A DNA stretch of 64,000 nucleotides from Opitutaceae bacterium. GTDB taxonomy: Bacteria > Verrucomicrobiota > Verrucomicrobiia > Opitutales > Opitutaceae. Shown here piece by piece: positions 1-8,388 of the stretch (its first letter is position 1; every line of letters begins with the position of its first letter). A program made the translations under genes and the position numbers. The stretch lies in NCBI GenBank assembly GCA_018402455.1, contig JAGYIG010000006.1, forward strand, positions 1 to 64,000, given 5' to 3'. The notes beneath the pieces were generated by a model, which saw nothing but the letters and a program-made list of their open reading frames with translations, searched no databases and had not been told where the DNA came from.

Positions 1-1108
1 GCAGTCCCAACAGCCCCAGAGCACTCAGCAAAAAGGAGTTGGCCATCCGCCAGCCCGGATGAAACCAAAATTCAAATACCCCCGCCAGATTATCGCTCAC
101 GTATTCCGCACCGAACCGACTGGTTTGGTCTTCCTTCATCTCCCACAGCACGGGCGATTCCGATAACACCTTGTTGTGCAGGGCCACCGGCAACAGCAGC
201 ACCGGACTGGCAATGGCCGCTCCCGATAGCACGACTTTTCCCGCGCGCCACCAGCCCAGCAACACCACCAGGCCCCCCGAGACCACAAAGATCGCCGATT
301 CATAGCGGCACTGAGCCAGCAGGACGACCGTCAGAATGAAGGCGCTCAGACTGCCTTCATCCGGCTGGCGGAGGTAGCGGGCCCCGATCAACACCGCGGT
401 CAGGAGCATCACCACGTTGATGATTTCCATCCCGGAGCCGGTGGCGTTCTGGCCAAACAACGGCAGGGTGCCCAGCAGGGTCATGGCCACCATGCCTCCG
501 CGCCAGCCATGCCACTGCCGACCCAACCCATACGCCAGCCCTAACGCCACCGGCATCAGCAACACATTGAGCACATAAGCATTGATCACCCGGTACCCGG
601 TCAGGTCGTGGCAGAGCGAAACCAGAAACGGAAAAAAATAAGGTCGCTTGTCCAGATAGTTGTCGGTCGAGACAAACGTCCCCAACAGCTCGTAGCCCCG
701 CACCATCGTGGCCACCTCGCGAAAATGATGCATGTTGTAGGCCGTCGATTGGAGGACATACTCATCGTAGAGCACCTTGCTGCGCAGCGTCTCCATCCCC
801 AGCAACGAAGCCATCATCACGGCCATCACGGCCACCACCGCGATGATCTCGCGGGACGGCCACCCCCGCGCCGAGCCCTCGATCCGCCCCGGGGCCGCCG
901 ACCGCCCCCAGCACCAGCGGCCCACCCCCACGACCCACGCGAGCACGGTCACCGCCATGAAGTGATAACCCCAGTGTTTGATCAGGTGTTCCGCGGTGCC
1001 CACCTCGATCCCCCCAAAGCCGAGGTAGACGGACACCACTCCCACCAACCCGATCACCATCAGCCGCACCTCGGCCCGGGACCAAACCTTTTCAACCCAT
1101 GCGCTCAT
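1..1108 (-). CDS. Multi-pass membrane protein, glycosyltransferase-39-like (3' end cut by window)
   Basis: This frame is not in the ORF track because it runs off the window edge. Reading the minus strand from the ATG at 1106-1108 gives about 369 residues without a stop. The protein has many hydrophobic segments and is clearly homologous to the next gene: both carry an LDKRP motif followed by a PFLVSL-HDL-GYR block and a QNATG motif. Such architecture resembles dolichol-phosphate-mannose or ArnT-type membrane glycosyltransferases, which use lipid-linked sugars on the outer face of the inner membrane, but I see no diagnostic catalytic residue set. The start lies 12 nt downstream of the preceding gene's stop, so the two are co-transcribed. 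The tandem pair looks like a gene duplication. Confidence 0.7.
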   Translation of the reverse strand, partial: MSAWVEKVWSRAEVRLMVIGLVGVVSVYLGFGGIEVGTAEHLIKHWGYHFMAVTVLAWVVGVGRWCWGRSAAPGRIEGSARGWPSREIIAVVAVMAVMMASLLGMETLRSKVLYDEYVLQSTAYNMHHFREVATMVRGYELLGTFVSTDNYLDKRPYFFPFLVSLCHDLTGYRVINAYVLNVLLMPVALGLAYGLGRQWHGWRGGMVAMTLLGTLPLFGQNATGSGMEIINVVMLLTAVLIGARYLRQPDEGSLSAFILTVVLLAQCRYESAIFVVSGGLVVLLGWWRAGKVVLSGAAIASPVLLLPVALHNKVLSESPVLWEMKEDQTSRFGAEYVSDNLAGVFEFWFHPGWRMANSFLLSALGLLGL

Positions 1109-1120
1109 CCCCTTCACGGC

Positions 1121-2986
1121 TCAGGGGAGCAATTTGATGAAGTTCTCCATGTAGGCCTCCCGGGCCGCCGCGATTTCCTCCGGCGTCATTTCGGCAAACG
1201 TCGATCGCTCCTCGACCGAGATCACGGAGTCGCCGTCGGCGATGGCCACGATCCGACTGATCCGACTCAGCGTGAAGGGCGTGAACCGGCGCTCCCACAC
1301 CGGTTCCAGCGTGTAAATCGAACCCACGTCATACTCCGGGGGCAGCTGCACTTCCCCCGTGGCGGCGTCGATTTGGTAGCGCTGGAAGACATACATCTCG
1401 CCAAACGTCCGGTTGCGCCAGTTGAAGCGCATGACGTCCGGGTCGTCGACCGCCCGCTTCACCGGCGTGCTGGAGACTTGATGGATGATCCATTCAATCG
1501 AATTCGGGTCGATCACGAGGTAGTCCTTCTCCGGGTGAGCCGCCATGAACTCCCGCCGCCAAGCCGTTTCCCGCGCCACGTAATAGTCGAGCGAGTAGTC
1601 ATGACGGGCCATCGATGGAAGCGAATAGGCGAAGAAGCCGCAGCCAATGAGTCCCGCGAGTCCCCACCATTTGCGGGTCTGGCCCGGCAGTTCCTTGGCC
1701 ACCACAATTACCGCCAACACCATATAGAGATTCAGAGGCAGACTCAGGCGGCGAATGACGGGATCATCGAACCGTCCCCAAAAGTAGAGCATCATCAGCG
1801 CCGTGTGGGCCAAAAATCCCAAACTGATCGCGGCCCAGGCCATCTCGATGGGGCGAGCGTCTTTGAGCCGTCCCAGCGTTTTGACCATCAGGAGGATGCC
1901 AAAGGGGACCGCGATCACCCCGAGCCCGGCCAGGATCAGCGAGTTGGATTGCGCCCCCGAGGTATCAAAAAAGAACGCCAGCGCATGGGCGATGTTATCG
2001 GGCACGTAGCGCAGCGCAAAGGGCGTATCGAAGTCGCCCAGGCTCGCCATTTCCCAGGAAGATTCCCGCACCGTGAACACCTTGTTGTGCAGCGCATAGG
2101 GAATCAGCATCAGCGGGCTCAGCGCCGCGAACCAGCCCAGCACCGGGCGCGCGGCGCGGAACCAGCCCCAGAGGATCAACCCGGCGACCGGGACCACAAA
2201 CAGGACCGATTCATAGCGGGTCAGGGCCAGTAGGACGGTCGTGACCACCAACGCATCGACCGAGGTCCGATCCCGCCGCTCGGCGAAGCGGACCGCCGTC
2301 AAAAATACCGCCATGATCATGACCAGATTCAGCACCTCAAACCCGCCACCCGTAGCGTTCTGCGCTAGGAGCGGGAGCGTCGTCAGCAAAGCCACCGCAC
2401 ATCCTCCCGCGGCGCGACCCGCCAAGCGGGTGCCGGCCCGATATACCAGGATCAAGAGCACCAGCGTCAGTCCGGCATTGAGCACCCAGCCGTTCTCCGG
2501 GCGATAACCGGACAGGTCGTGCAATAGGGAGACGAGAAAGGGTTGCAGCAGCGGGCGTTTGTCCAGTTGCCCCCCCAGCAGCTCAAACGCGCCCTGAATG
2601 TCGTGACCCCGCATCGGCACGATCGCGATCTTTTCGAAATGCATGCTCATCGCCGTGCCGGCCAGCATCGCCTCATCCATCAGGATTTTGAAACCGAAGG
2701 GCTCATGCACCAACAGCAACACCCAGCAGAGTCCGATCAATGCCACCACCCCCGGTTGCTCCCGACAGGCCTGAGGCCATCGGGAGACCTCTCCGCGCAG
2801 GGAGCGCCACCACGTCCAAGCCGCCACCGCAAACAGCACCAACATCATCCAATACCCACCATAGGTGATGATGTTCAATGCCCGCTCCGGCGAGATCAGG
2901 ACGAAGCCGATCAACACCGCCGCCACCGCACTGCCCAAAAAAGCGAAGATACGACGATCACGAAACGAAGAAGCCAAATCGATCAT
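1121..2986 (-). CDS. Multi-pass membrane protein, glycosyltransferase-39-like paralogue
   Basis: A 621-residue protein if started at the ATG at 2984-2986 (MIDLASSF...). The ORF-track start at 3034 adds 16 residues that extend the N-terminus without membrane-protein character. About ten or more hydrophobic helices occupy residues 10-430. A soluble C-terminal domain of roughly 170 residues follows, containing a HPEKDYLVIDP stretch. Shared blocks with the downstream gene (LDKRP, NATGGGFEVLNL) mark them as paralogues. The topology of an N-terminal membrane region with an exported C-terminal part fits ArnT/PMT-like or PglC-independent sugar transferases, possibly decorating cell-surface polymer or pilin. 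Substrate cannot be inferred. Confidence 0.7.
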   Translation of the reverse strand: MIDLASSFRDRRIFAFLGSAVAAVLIGFVLISPERALNIITYGGYWMMLVLFAVAAWTWWRSLRGEVSRWPQACREQPGVVALIGLCWVLLLVHEPFGFKILMDEAMLAGTAMSMHFEKIAIVPMRGHDIQGAFELLGGQLDKRPLLQPFLVSLLHDLSGYRPENGWVLNAGLTLVLLILVYRAGTRLAGRAAGGCAVALLTTLPLLAQNATGGGFEVLNLVMIMAVFLTAVRFAERRDRTSVDALVVTTVLLALTRYESVLFVVPVAGLILWGWFRAARPVLGWFAALSPLMLIPYALHNKVFTVRESSWEMASLGDFDTPFALRYVPDNIAHALAFFFDTSGAQSNSLILAGLGVIAVPFGILLMVKTLGRLKDARPIEMAWAAISLGFLAHTALMMLYFWGRFDDPVIRRLSLPLNLYMVLAVIVVAKELPGQTRKWWGLAGLIGCGFFAYSLPSMARHDYSLDYYVARETAWRREFMAAHPEKDYLVIDPNSIEWIIHQVSSTPVKRAVDDPDVMRFNWRNRTFGEMYVFQRYQIDAATGEVQLPPEYDVGSIYTLEPVWERRFTPFTLSRISRIVAIADGDSVISVEERSTFAEMTPEEIAAAREAYMENFIKLLP

Positions 2987-3077
2987 AGGGAATATTGCGG
3001 CACCTTGGCCGCTTGCGGTTGAAAACGAAAGCACGCTTTCCCGGCCAAATCAGGCGGCCACCGCCTCGCCTGACGTC

Positions 3078-3106
3078 AAAAAAAACCGCCTCCCGAAAGA
3101 GGCGGT
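3078..3106 (-). terminator. Rho-independent terminator of the pilin gene
   Basis: An 8-bp GC-rich stem (ACCGCCTC / GAGGCGGT, at 3085-3092 and 3099-3106) closes a CCGAAA loop. On the minus strand it is followed by eight U residues (the A tract at 3078-3085). It starts 27 nt after the pilin stop codon, so it isolates the pilin transcript from the membrane-protein genes downstream. Confidence 0.9.
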
Positions 3107-3132
3107 CTGAAAAACTATCCGAAGGTTAAACC

Positions 3133-3486
3133 TTAGGGAGCGTAAGTGAGGGTACGCACGCCGGCGATGCTGGCGATGGTGATGGTGACACCTTGCGTGT
3201 AGTTCGTCGGGTAGGTTTCGCTGGCGACCGTGTTGACGGCCTTCACGTAGTTGGCCGCACCAACGAGGTTGGTGGAAGCAACGGTGGAGACGCCATTCTC
3301 GAGGAAGTATTGGTCAGCCGCCGCAGAGAGCTGGCGGGCGTTGTTCAACACAGCCTTGTCTTGGGAGGATTGACGGACCTTTTGGAAGGCCGGGATGGCC
3401 ATGGCAGCGAGGAGGCCGATGATGACGACCACGATCATGATTTCGACGAGCGTAAAGCCCTTGGAGGAGGATTTCTTAGCGTTCAT
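3133..3486 (-). CDS. Type IV pilin-like protein (prepilin-type N-terminus)
   Basis: The product is 117 residues, started at the ATG at 3484-3486. The longer ORF start at 3558 adds 24 residues before the signal and is rejected. It has a ten-residue basic leader ending in Gly, then FTLVEIMIVVVIIGLLAAMAIP, with Phe at +1 and Glu at +5: the class III signal cleaved by PilD and the helix that packs the pilus core. The short C-terminal domain (about 80 residues, rich in Thr, Ala and Val) has no cysteine pair. Proteins of this size and form are abundant in Verrucomicrobiota and are usually single genes. A strong terminator follows, consistent with high expression. It could be a major pilin or a type II secretion pseudopilin. 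Confidence 0.85.
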   Translation of the reverse strand: MNAKKSSSKGFTLVEIMIVVVIIGLLAAMAIPAFQKVRQSSQDKAVLNNARQLSAAADQYFLENGVSTVASTNLVGAANYVKAVNTVASETYPTNYTQGVTITIASIAGVRTLTYAP

Positions 3487-3742
3487 TTGAACTTTAATTT
3501 TATTATTATGATATGAGCCCACGAGGGGCGGAAGCTTCGACGACACCTTAAATGCCATTTAATTTCAAGATCATTCCCGTGGGTAGAACTACGCCCTTAA
3601 AGGTGAGGGGTTGTTTTCTTACTGGTTTTTTACACCAATTCTGCCCCCCTATCGCAAAAATTGGGCATAATCTTCACCGGGGACCGAAATGGACTCAATT
3701 TGGTCTAGCCATCCCGTCATCCTTCTTTCGCATTAGACCGCA
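3487..3742. other. Divergent intergenic region, AT-rich
   Basis: A 256-bp spacer separates the divergent pilin and DUF481 genes. It is markedly more AT-rich than its surroundings and must hold both promoters. TATCATAATAATA lies just upstream of the pilin start on the minus strand and could supply a -10 element, but I see no matching -35 box and no clear operator. Confidence 0.4.
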
Positions 3743-4852
3743 ATGAGGTCGCCCTTCGCTCTCACCCTCCTCCTTCTAGCCTCGGCGGTTACGGCATTCG
3801 CGACCGAAACTGAGGTAGCCCCCGCCCCCCCCGATCTCCTAAGATTTCAAAACGGTGACCGCTTGATCGGAAGACTCATCCGTCAGGACGATGAGGTTGT
3901 TGTCTTCTCCTCGGATACGCTGGGCGAGATCATCCTGCCCCAATCCGGGGTCACCGTGATTATGGGTAACGACCCCAAGGGAGTCCCCATCGAAGCGCTC
4001 GTCGGCATCGCCCCCATTTCCCAAAACACTCGCTCTGCCCCGTCAGCCGAGCCCAAAGCGACCCCTCCTGCCGCGCCGGTGGCCCCGCCCGGAGCCGATC
4101 AGGAACAGACTGTCGCCAAGATCGCTGAGAAGGTGGACGCTGCTCCTGCCGATGAGAACTGGGACGGTAAATTGGAATTCGGGCTCCGGCAGCAGCAGGG
4201 GCGGCGTAACGTCTTTGCCGTCGATATTCGAGGCTCGGCCGACCGCACCATCGGCGAAAACGAACTGCGGGCCAAAGCCCGCCTGCTCTACGGGGAGCAA
4301 GATGGCGAAGTGAATAATGATCGCTACGATGCCAGCCTCCAGTGGCGCCGCGAAATCGGCGCCCGCACGTTTGCCCAGTCCCTGTCTTCTTATTTTCAGG
4401 ATGACCTGAAGGACATTAACCGCAACTTGGAGCAAAATTTCGGCGCCGGGGTCCGGCTCATCGACAGCAAAGCCCACGTGGTGAACCTGGGCGCCGGGCT
4501 CACCGGTCAATACCGCGAAGCAGACTTGGCGGAATCCGGTTTCTTTACCTTGCTTGAGCTCTTTCAGGACTACACTTACCGGTTCAGCAAACGCGTCACT
4601 TTCCGCCAGAATGCGCAGGCTCAATACTCCCCGGAAGGCGGCACCCGATTTTTATCCGTGGCGAATCAACCCTCCGGCACCTCGGAGGAAGCCGACAACT
4701 ATAAGGTACGATTCAATACGGTGCTCCAGGGCAACCTCACGCGTAAGGTATCCATGAACCTGCGTTTTGAATTCGAATACGATAACACCGTGAGCCCTCG
4801 GACCGCCCGGACCGACCAACGGATCATCAGCTCCATCGGCTACGCCTTCTGA
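3743..4852 (+). CDS. DUF481-type outer-membrane beta-barrel protein
   Basis: A 369-residue protein with a classical signal peptide (hydrophobic LTLLLLASAVTAFA, cleavage near residue 20). A small beta domain spans residues 32-95 and begins with LLRFQNGDRLIGRLI, the form seen in verrucomicrobial proteins with 'sequence about membrane-anchor/DUF481' architecture. A Pro/Ala-rich linker covers roughly 95-125. A region of alternating polar and aromatic strands spans 140-369 and ends in GYAF. A C-terminal aromatic residue is the usual signal for BamA-assisted insertion. Function is unknown; salt-induced YdiY is a distant family member. The gene stands alone, divergent from the pilin gene and convergent with rsfS. 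Confidence 0.75.
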   Translation: MRSPFALTLLLLASAVTAFATETEVAPAPPDLLRFQNGDRLIGRLIRQDDEVVVFSSDTLGEIILPQSGVTVIMGNDPKGVPIEALVGIAPISQNTRSAPSAEPKATPPAAPVAPPGADQEQTVAKIAEKVDAAPADENWDGKLEFGLRQQQGRRNVFAVDIRGSADRTIGENELRAKARLLYGEQDGEVNNDRYDASLQWRREIGARTFAQSLSSYFQDDLKDINRNLEQNFGAGVRLIDSKAHVVNLGAGLTGQYREADLAESGFFTLLELFQDYTYRFSKRVTFRQNAQAQYSPEGGTRFLSVANQPSGTSEEADNYKVRFNTVLQGNLTRKVSMNLRFEFEYDNTVSPRTARTDQRIISSIGYAF

Positions 4853-4885
4853 GCATCGCTGCCGCCCGGCCGGATCGGAAGCGCC

Positions 4886-5305
4886 CTAGGAATTGATCGG
4901 AGCCCCTTGCTGGGGACGGTTCACCACCATGCTCGCGACGTCGAGTTCCTCGGCATCACCCCACAGTTTTTCCAACTGATAGGTTTCGCGTTGTTCGGGC
5001 AGAAACAGATGGACCATCACCTGATAGGCATCGAAGACGATCCAGCCGCTGTCCTCGCCAAAGTCCACCCCTGCAATCGGTGCCCCCGCCGCGTCCAACA
5101 CTTTCTCAAGTTCAACGCGCAGGGCCCGCAGGTGAGGCCCCGCCATGCCCGTGCCCATAATCAGGTAATCGGTGATGGAGGACTGTTCCGTGACCTTCAT
5201 CACCCGCAGGTTTTCGGCTTTGCGGCCGTCCAATGCTTGGACGAGAGCAGCAATAATTGCCGGAGTTTGGGGCGGGGAGGCGGAAATTTGATCAGAATCA
5301 GACAT
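4886..5305 (-). CDS. rsfS: Ribosomal silencing factor RsfS (Iojap)
   Basis: A 139-residue product from the ATG at 5303-5305 (MSDSDQ...). The longer ORF start at 5347 would overlap nadD by 35 nt. RsfS binds uL14 on the large ribosomal subunit and blocks subunit joining under starvation. Family features are visible: LVQALDGRKAENLRVM, the conserved SITDYLIMGTG block and VDFGEDSGWIVFDA, followed by HLF. It lies 7 nt after the nadD stop, the nadD-rsfS order found in many bacteria, so the two are almost certainly one transcript. Confidence 0.93.
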   Translation of the reverse strand: MSDSDQISASPPQTPAIIAALVQALDGRKAENLRVMKVTEQSSITDYLIMGTGMAGPHLRALRVELEKVLDAAGAPIAGVDFGEDSGWIVFDAYQVMVHLFLPEQRETYQLEKLWGDAEELDVASMVVNRPQQGAPINS

Positions 5306-5312
5306 GGGTGTT

Positions 5313-5891
5313 TCAGGTATACAGGCCATGTTCTCTAAGATACACAATCGCCTTGTGCGGCATGAAGTAATCCAGGGAGAGCCCCTGCTTGATCCGGTCC
5401 CGCAACTCGGTGGAGCTGATCTCGATCAAATGCCCGTCGCAGCGGTGCAACCGCAGCCCCGGAATCTCGGGGTGGGCCTTGGCCGGGTGACCCGGACGTT
5501 CGAGGTAGATGAACGGGACTAAATTCGCCAGCTCCTCAATCCGGTGCCACCGGTCCAACTTCGGCAACTGGTCGCCCCCGATGATCCAATACAATTCATC
5601 CTCCGGAAAGCTTTCCCGAAAGTGTCGCACCGTGTCCACCGTGTAGCTTGTGCCCCCTTGGCGGATTTCAAAGTCCGAGACTTCCAGGCGCTTATCCCAA
5701 CCGGATGCCTGGCGCAGCATCGCCACCCGGTGCTCCCCGGAGGCGCTCACTTCGTAGTCTTTGAGCGGGGCTTGGGCAGCCGGAATCAGGATCAATCGGT
5801 CGAGACCATATTGTTCCATTGCATCCTGCGCCGCGATCAAATGACCGAAATGCACGGGATCGAAGCTGCCGCCCATGAGACCTGTTTTCAC
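5313..5891 (-). CDS. nadD: Nicotinate-nucleotide adenylyltransferase NadD
   Basis: It converts nicotinate mononucleotide and ATP to deamido-NAD in NAD synthesis. The nucleotidyltransferase signature GGSFDPVHFGHL lies at residues 7-18, and the adenylate-binding ISSTELR motif near residue 163. I chose the GTG at 5889-5891 (192 residues, VKTGLMGG) because an AGGAA sequence precedes it, the family begins a few residues before GGSFDPVH, and the ORF-track start at 5993 would make the gene reach the tRNA-Leu locus. It is followed 7 nt later by rsfS. The function is secure; only the start is open. Confidence 0.93.
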   Translation of the reverse strand: MKTGLMGGSFDPVHFGHLIAAQDAMEQYGLDRLILIPAAQAPLKDYEVSASGEHRVAMLRQASGWDKRLEVSDFEIRQGGTSYTVDTVRHFRESFPEDELYWIIGGDQLPKLDRWHRIEELANLVPFIYLERPGHPAKAHPEIPGLRLHRCDGHLIEISSTELRDRIKQGLSLDYFMPHKAIVYLREHGLYT

Positions 5892-5994
5892 GGGCCGTTC
5901 CTGAGTGTCCGCTCCCCCGGCGGCAAGGACCGTTTTTATCCCGACATCCCAACATTGACGCCCCGCAGCGAGTCGGTGAACGTCACCGCGCATC

Positions 5995-6080
5995 GCCCTG
6001 GTGGTGGAATGGTAGACACCGGAGACTTAAAATCTCCTGCTCGAAAGAGCGTGCCGGTTCGAATCCGGCCCAGGGCACCA
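5995..6080 (+). tRNA. tRNA-Leu (anticodon UAA), CCA encoded
   Basis: The acceptor stem GCCCTGG (5995-6001) pairs with CCAGGGC (6070-6076), followed by A and an encoded CCA. The anticodon arm is GGAGA-CTTAAAA-TCTCC with TAA at 6028-6030. A long variable arm (TGCTCGAAAGAGC) is the class II hallmark of leucine tRNAs. The T arm is CCGG-TTCGAAT-CCGG. It is transcribed away from nadD. Confidence 0.95.
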
Positions 6081-6168
6081 CGCCTGAGTTGCCTGCGGTA
6101 TTGTCCGACCCGCGCTTTCCCGCCAAGGTCCCTTTCCCGCTCCCGGCCCTCCACCCTTCCGCTCGCCC

Positions 6169-7197
6169 ATGATTTACCAACAGCTCGGTCGTTCCGGCCT
6201 GCTCGTCTCCCGCACCTGTCTCGGCACCATGACTTTCGGCAACCAGGCCTGGGGTTGCGATGCGGATGAATGCCGCCAACTCACCAACGCCTTCATCGAA
6301 GGCGGGGGCAATTTCATCGATACCGCCGACCTCTACGCCAACACGGCCTCCGAATCGATTCTCGGCACCCTCCTGCAGGACCACGATCGCGATGCTCTGG
6401 TCATCGCCACCAAGGGTTGGTTTCCCCAGGCCAACCATGCCAATGCCCGCGGGTTGTCCCGGCGCCATATCATCACCGCCTGTGAGGCCTCGCTGAAACG
6501 ACTGAAAATCGACACCATCGACCTCTACCAGTTTCACGGCCCCGACCCCTACACCCCGCTCGATGAATCCCTCGGCGCCATGGCCGATCTCATCCGTTCC
6601 GGCAAGGTCCGTTACGCCGGGCTATCCAACTTCCATGGCTGGCAGGTGGTGCAGGCCAACGAAGCCGCCAAGCGCGCGGGCATCACGTCCCTCATTTCCG
6701 GCCAATACATGTATAACTTGCTGCGGCGCGATATCGAACGCGACATCGTGCCCGCCTGCCAGTCCGAGGGCCTCGGCGTGATCTGCTGGAGCCCGCTCGC
6801 CAGCGGTTTTCTCTCCGGCAAATACCGGGGCAGGGAAGCCCCGCCGCCCGGCTCACGCTTCGATCAAATGGGCAAGGTTCTCCTCCCCCGCTTCTGGAAC
6901 GAACACACCATCGCCTTGGTGGAACGGATGGCGGCCATGGCGAAAGAACTGAACGAACACCTCGTGGCGGTCGCCCTCGCGTGGTGTCTGGCCCAACCGG
7001 GGATCACCTCGGTCATCGCTGGAGCCAGCAAACTCCACCACCTGGAACCCCAATTGCGGGCGGCCGAACTCAACTTGCCGGAAGCCATGTTGGCCGAGCT
7101 CAACCAGGCGTTTCCGTGTGATCGGGGCTACCCCGATGATTGGTTCCAAGTGGCGGGGGCGAACACGTTTCCCCCCGAGTATATTCGCCAGGCCTGA
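6169..7197 (+). CDS. Aldo/keto reductase
   Basis: A 342-residue NADPH-dependent aldo/keto reductase with the full catalytic tetrad visible: Asp51 and Tyr56 in DTADLY, Lys82 in ATKGW and His123 in QFHGPD. The C-terminal CWSPLASGFLSGKYRG and the late GAS motif (cofactor phosphate contact) are typical of the YajO/Tas-like branch of AKRs acting on aldehydes or sugars. It follows tRNA-Leu by 88 nt and reads in the same direction. Its physiological substrate is unknown; no partner enzyme is adjacent because the next locus is a pseudogene. Confidence 0.9.
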   Translation: MIYQQLGRSGLLVSRTCLGTMTFGNQAWGCDADECRQLTNAFIEGGGNFIDTADLYANTASESILGTLLQDHDRDALVIATKGWFPQANHANARGLSRRHIITACEASLKRLKIDTIDLYQFHGPDPYTPLDESLGAMADLIRSGKVRYAGLSNFHGWQVVQANEAAKRAGITSLISGQYMYNLLRRDIERDIVPACQSEGLGVICWSPLASGFLSGKYRGREAPPPGSRFDQMGKVLLPRFWNEHTIALVERMAAMAKELNEHLVAVALAWCLAQPGITSVIAGASKLHHLEPQLRAAELNLPEAMLAELNQAFPCDRGYPDDWFQVAGANTFPPEYIRQA

Positions 7198-7301
7198 ACG
7201 GACCCTGCCCTCCCGGTGATCTTGGGATACCTGCTCTCCTGCAGTTCCCTCTTGGCTGGCGCCCCGGACTGTCCTCTCGTTGCCGTCCTTCCCGTTCAGC
7301 C

Positions 7302-7484
7302 ATGAGCCACGAATCCCCCGGCCCGGCCCTCACCACCCCGCCCCAACACCTCGACTACAGCCTGACCGGGGCCAACGCGACGTTCGCCGTGGAGCGGGGG
7401 CTGGCGGAAGCGGATTGGTATCAATGCCCCGTGCCGCGGGCCACCATGCGCCAGTTGCTGGAACGGCCCGTCTCCACGTCGTGA
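7302..7484 (+). pseudogene. N-terminal fragment of a fatty-acid-desaturase-like gene
   Basis: A 60-codon frame (MSHESPG...) whose middle, GLAEADWYQCPVPR followed by MRQLLER, resembles the cytoplasmic N-terminus of fatty acid desaturases from Opitutaceae. Homology stops abruptly at LLER, and within a few bases the sequence becomes the C-terminal half of nqrF in another frame. No membrane helices or His boxes follow, so the desaturase cannot function. The identification rests on memory of the family N-terminus and is moderate. Confidence 0.45.
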
Positions 7485-8298
7485 GCAACACCATAGGTGT
7501 GGCGACCTTCACCCAGGAACTGGTGCTGGAGCCGACCTCCGCCGATTCCGCCATCGACTTCACCCCCGGCGACTACCTGCAAATCGACATCCCGAGTTAC
7601 GCCGAGATCCGATTCCGGGACTTCGATATTCCCGCGCCGTTTGCGGCCGTCTGGGAGCGACAACACGTTTTCGATCTGGTGGCCCGCAACCCCGCGACGG
7701 GCCGCCGCAACAACTATTCGCTCGCCAGCAATCCGCAGACCGAAAACGTGCTGCGGTTCAATGTGCGCGTCGCCACGCCGCCGCCCGGTCAGGACTGCCC
7801 CCCCGGCGTGGGCTCCAGCTACGTGTTCAGCCTGAAACCAAGCGACGAGGTCACCGCGATCGGGCCCTTCGGTGGCTTCCACGCCAAACCCACCCAACGC
7901 GAGATGGTCACATCGGCGGCGGGGCGGGCATGGCCCCGCTGCGGTCTCACTTGTCCCACCTGTTTGATACCCAGCGGACCGCTCGACGCGTCAGCTTTTG
8001 GTATGGGGCTCGATCCCGGCAGGAGATTTTTTACGCGGACGTCTTTACCCGCATGGCCGCCGACCATGCCAATTTTTCCTTTCACCTCGCCCTGTCCGAT
8101 CCGTTACCCGGGGAGCCTGGGACCGGGTTCACCGGGTTCATCCACGAAGTGGTTGCGCGGGAGTATCTGCAGTCGCACCCGAATCCCCGCAGCGTGGAAT
8201 ACTAACTGTGCGGGCCGCCCATGATGATCAAAGCCTGCACCCGGATGCTGTCCGAGCTGGGGGTGCCAGAGGCCCAAATTGCCTACGACGAATTTTGA
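7468..8298 (+). pseudogene. nqrF: NqrF C-terminal remnant (Na+-translocating NADH:quinone reductase, subunit F), frameshifted
   Basis: The FAD/NADH-binding half of NqrF can be read almost to its natural end (IAYDEF followed by TGA). Landmarks are VATFTQELVL, the FAD-binding NYSLASNP, NVRVATPPPG, GPFGGFHAK, MAPLRSHLSHL, FWYGARS and CGPPMM. The frame is broken: one T is missing after 7909 (GAGATGGTC-ACATC, where EMVYIGGG is expected), and a TAC-to-TAA change at 8203-8205 stops the frame before LCGPPMM. The N-terminal membrane anchor and [2Fe-2S] domain are absent. Normal NqrF is about 405-440 residues and lies in an nqrABCDEF operon, none of which is here. Confidence 0.85.
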
Positions 8299-8388
8299 GG
8301 CCGGCGCTCCCGCCCGCCCGACGATTCCGCCACGAGCCATTGACGGGGCCCGCCGGTTCGTGGTTTATCACCCCCCTTCCCTCGTCCT

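Noticed and set aside
608-2233. 541-residue plus-strand ORF across the membrane-protein genes
   Set aside because: It is antisense to a well-supported membrane protein with hydrophobic helices and shared motifs; the translation is His/Arg-rich without any family motif, typical of GC-rich shadow frames.
5889-5993. Upstream start for nadD at 5993
   Set aside because: It would extend the gene up to the tRNA-Leu locus and adds 34 residues before the conserved GGSFDPVH, which normally lies at the very N-terminus.
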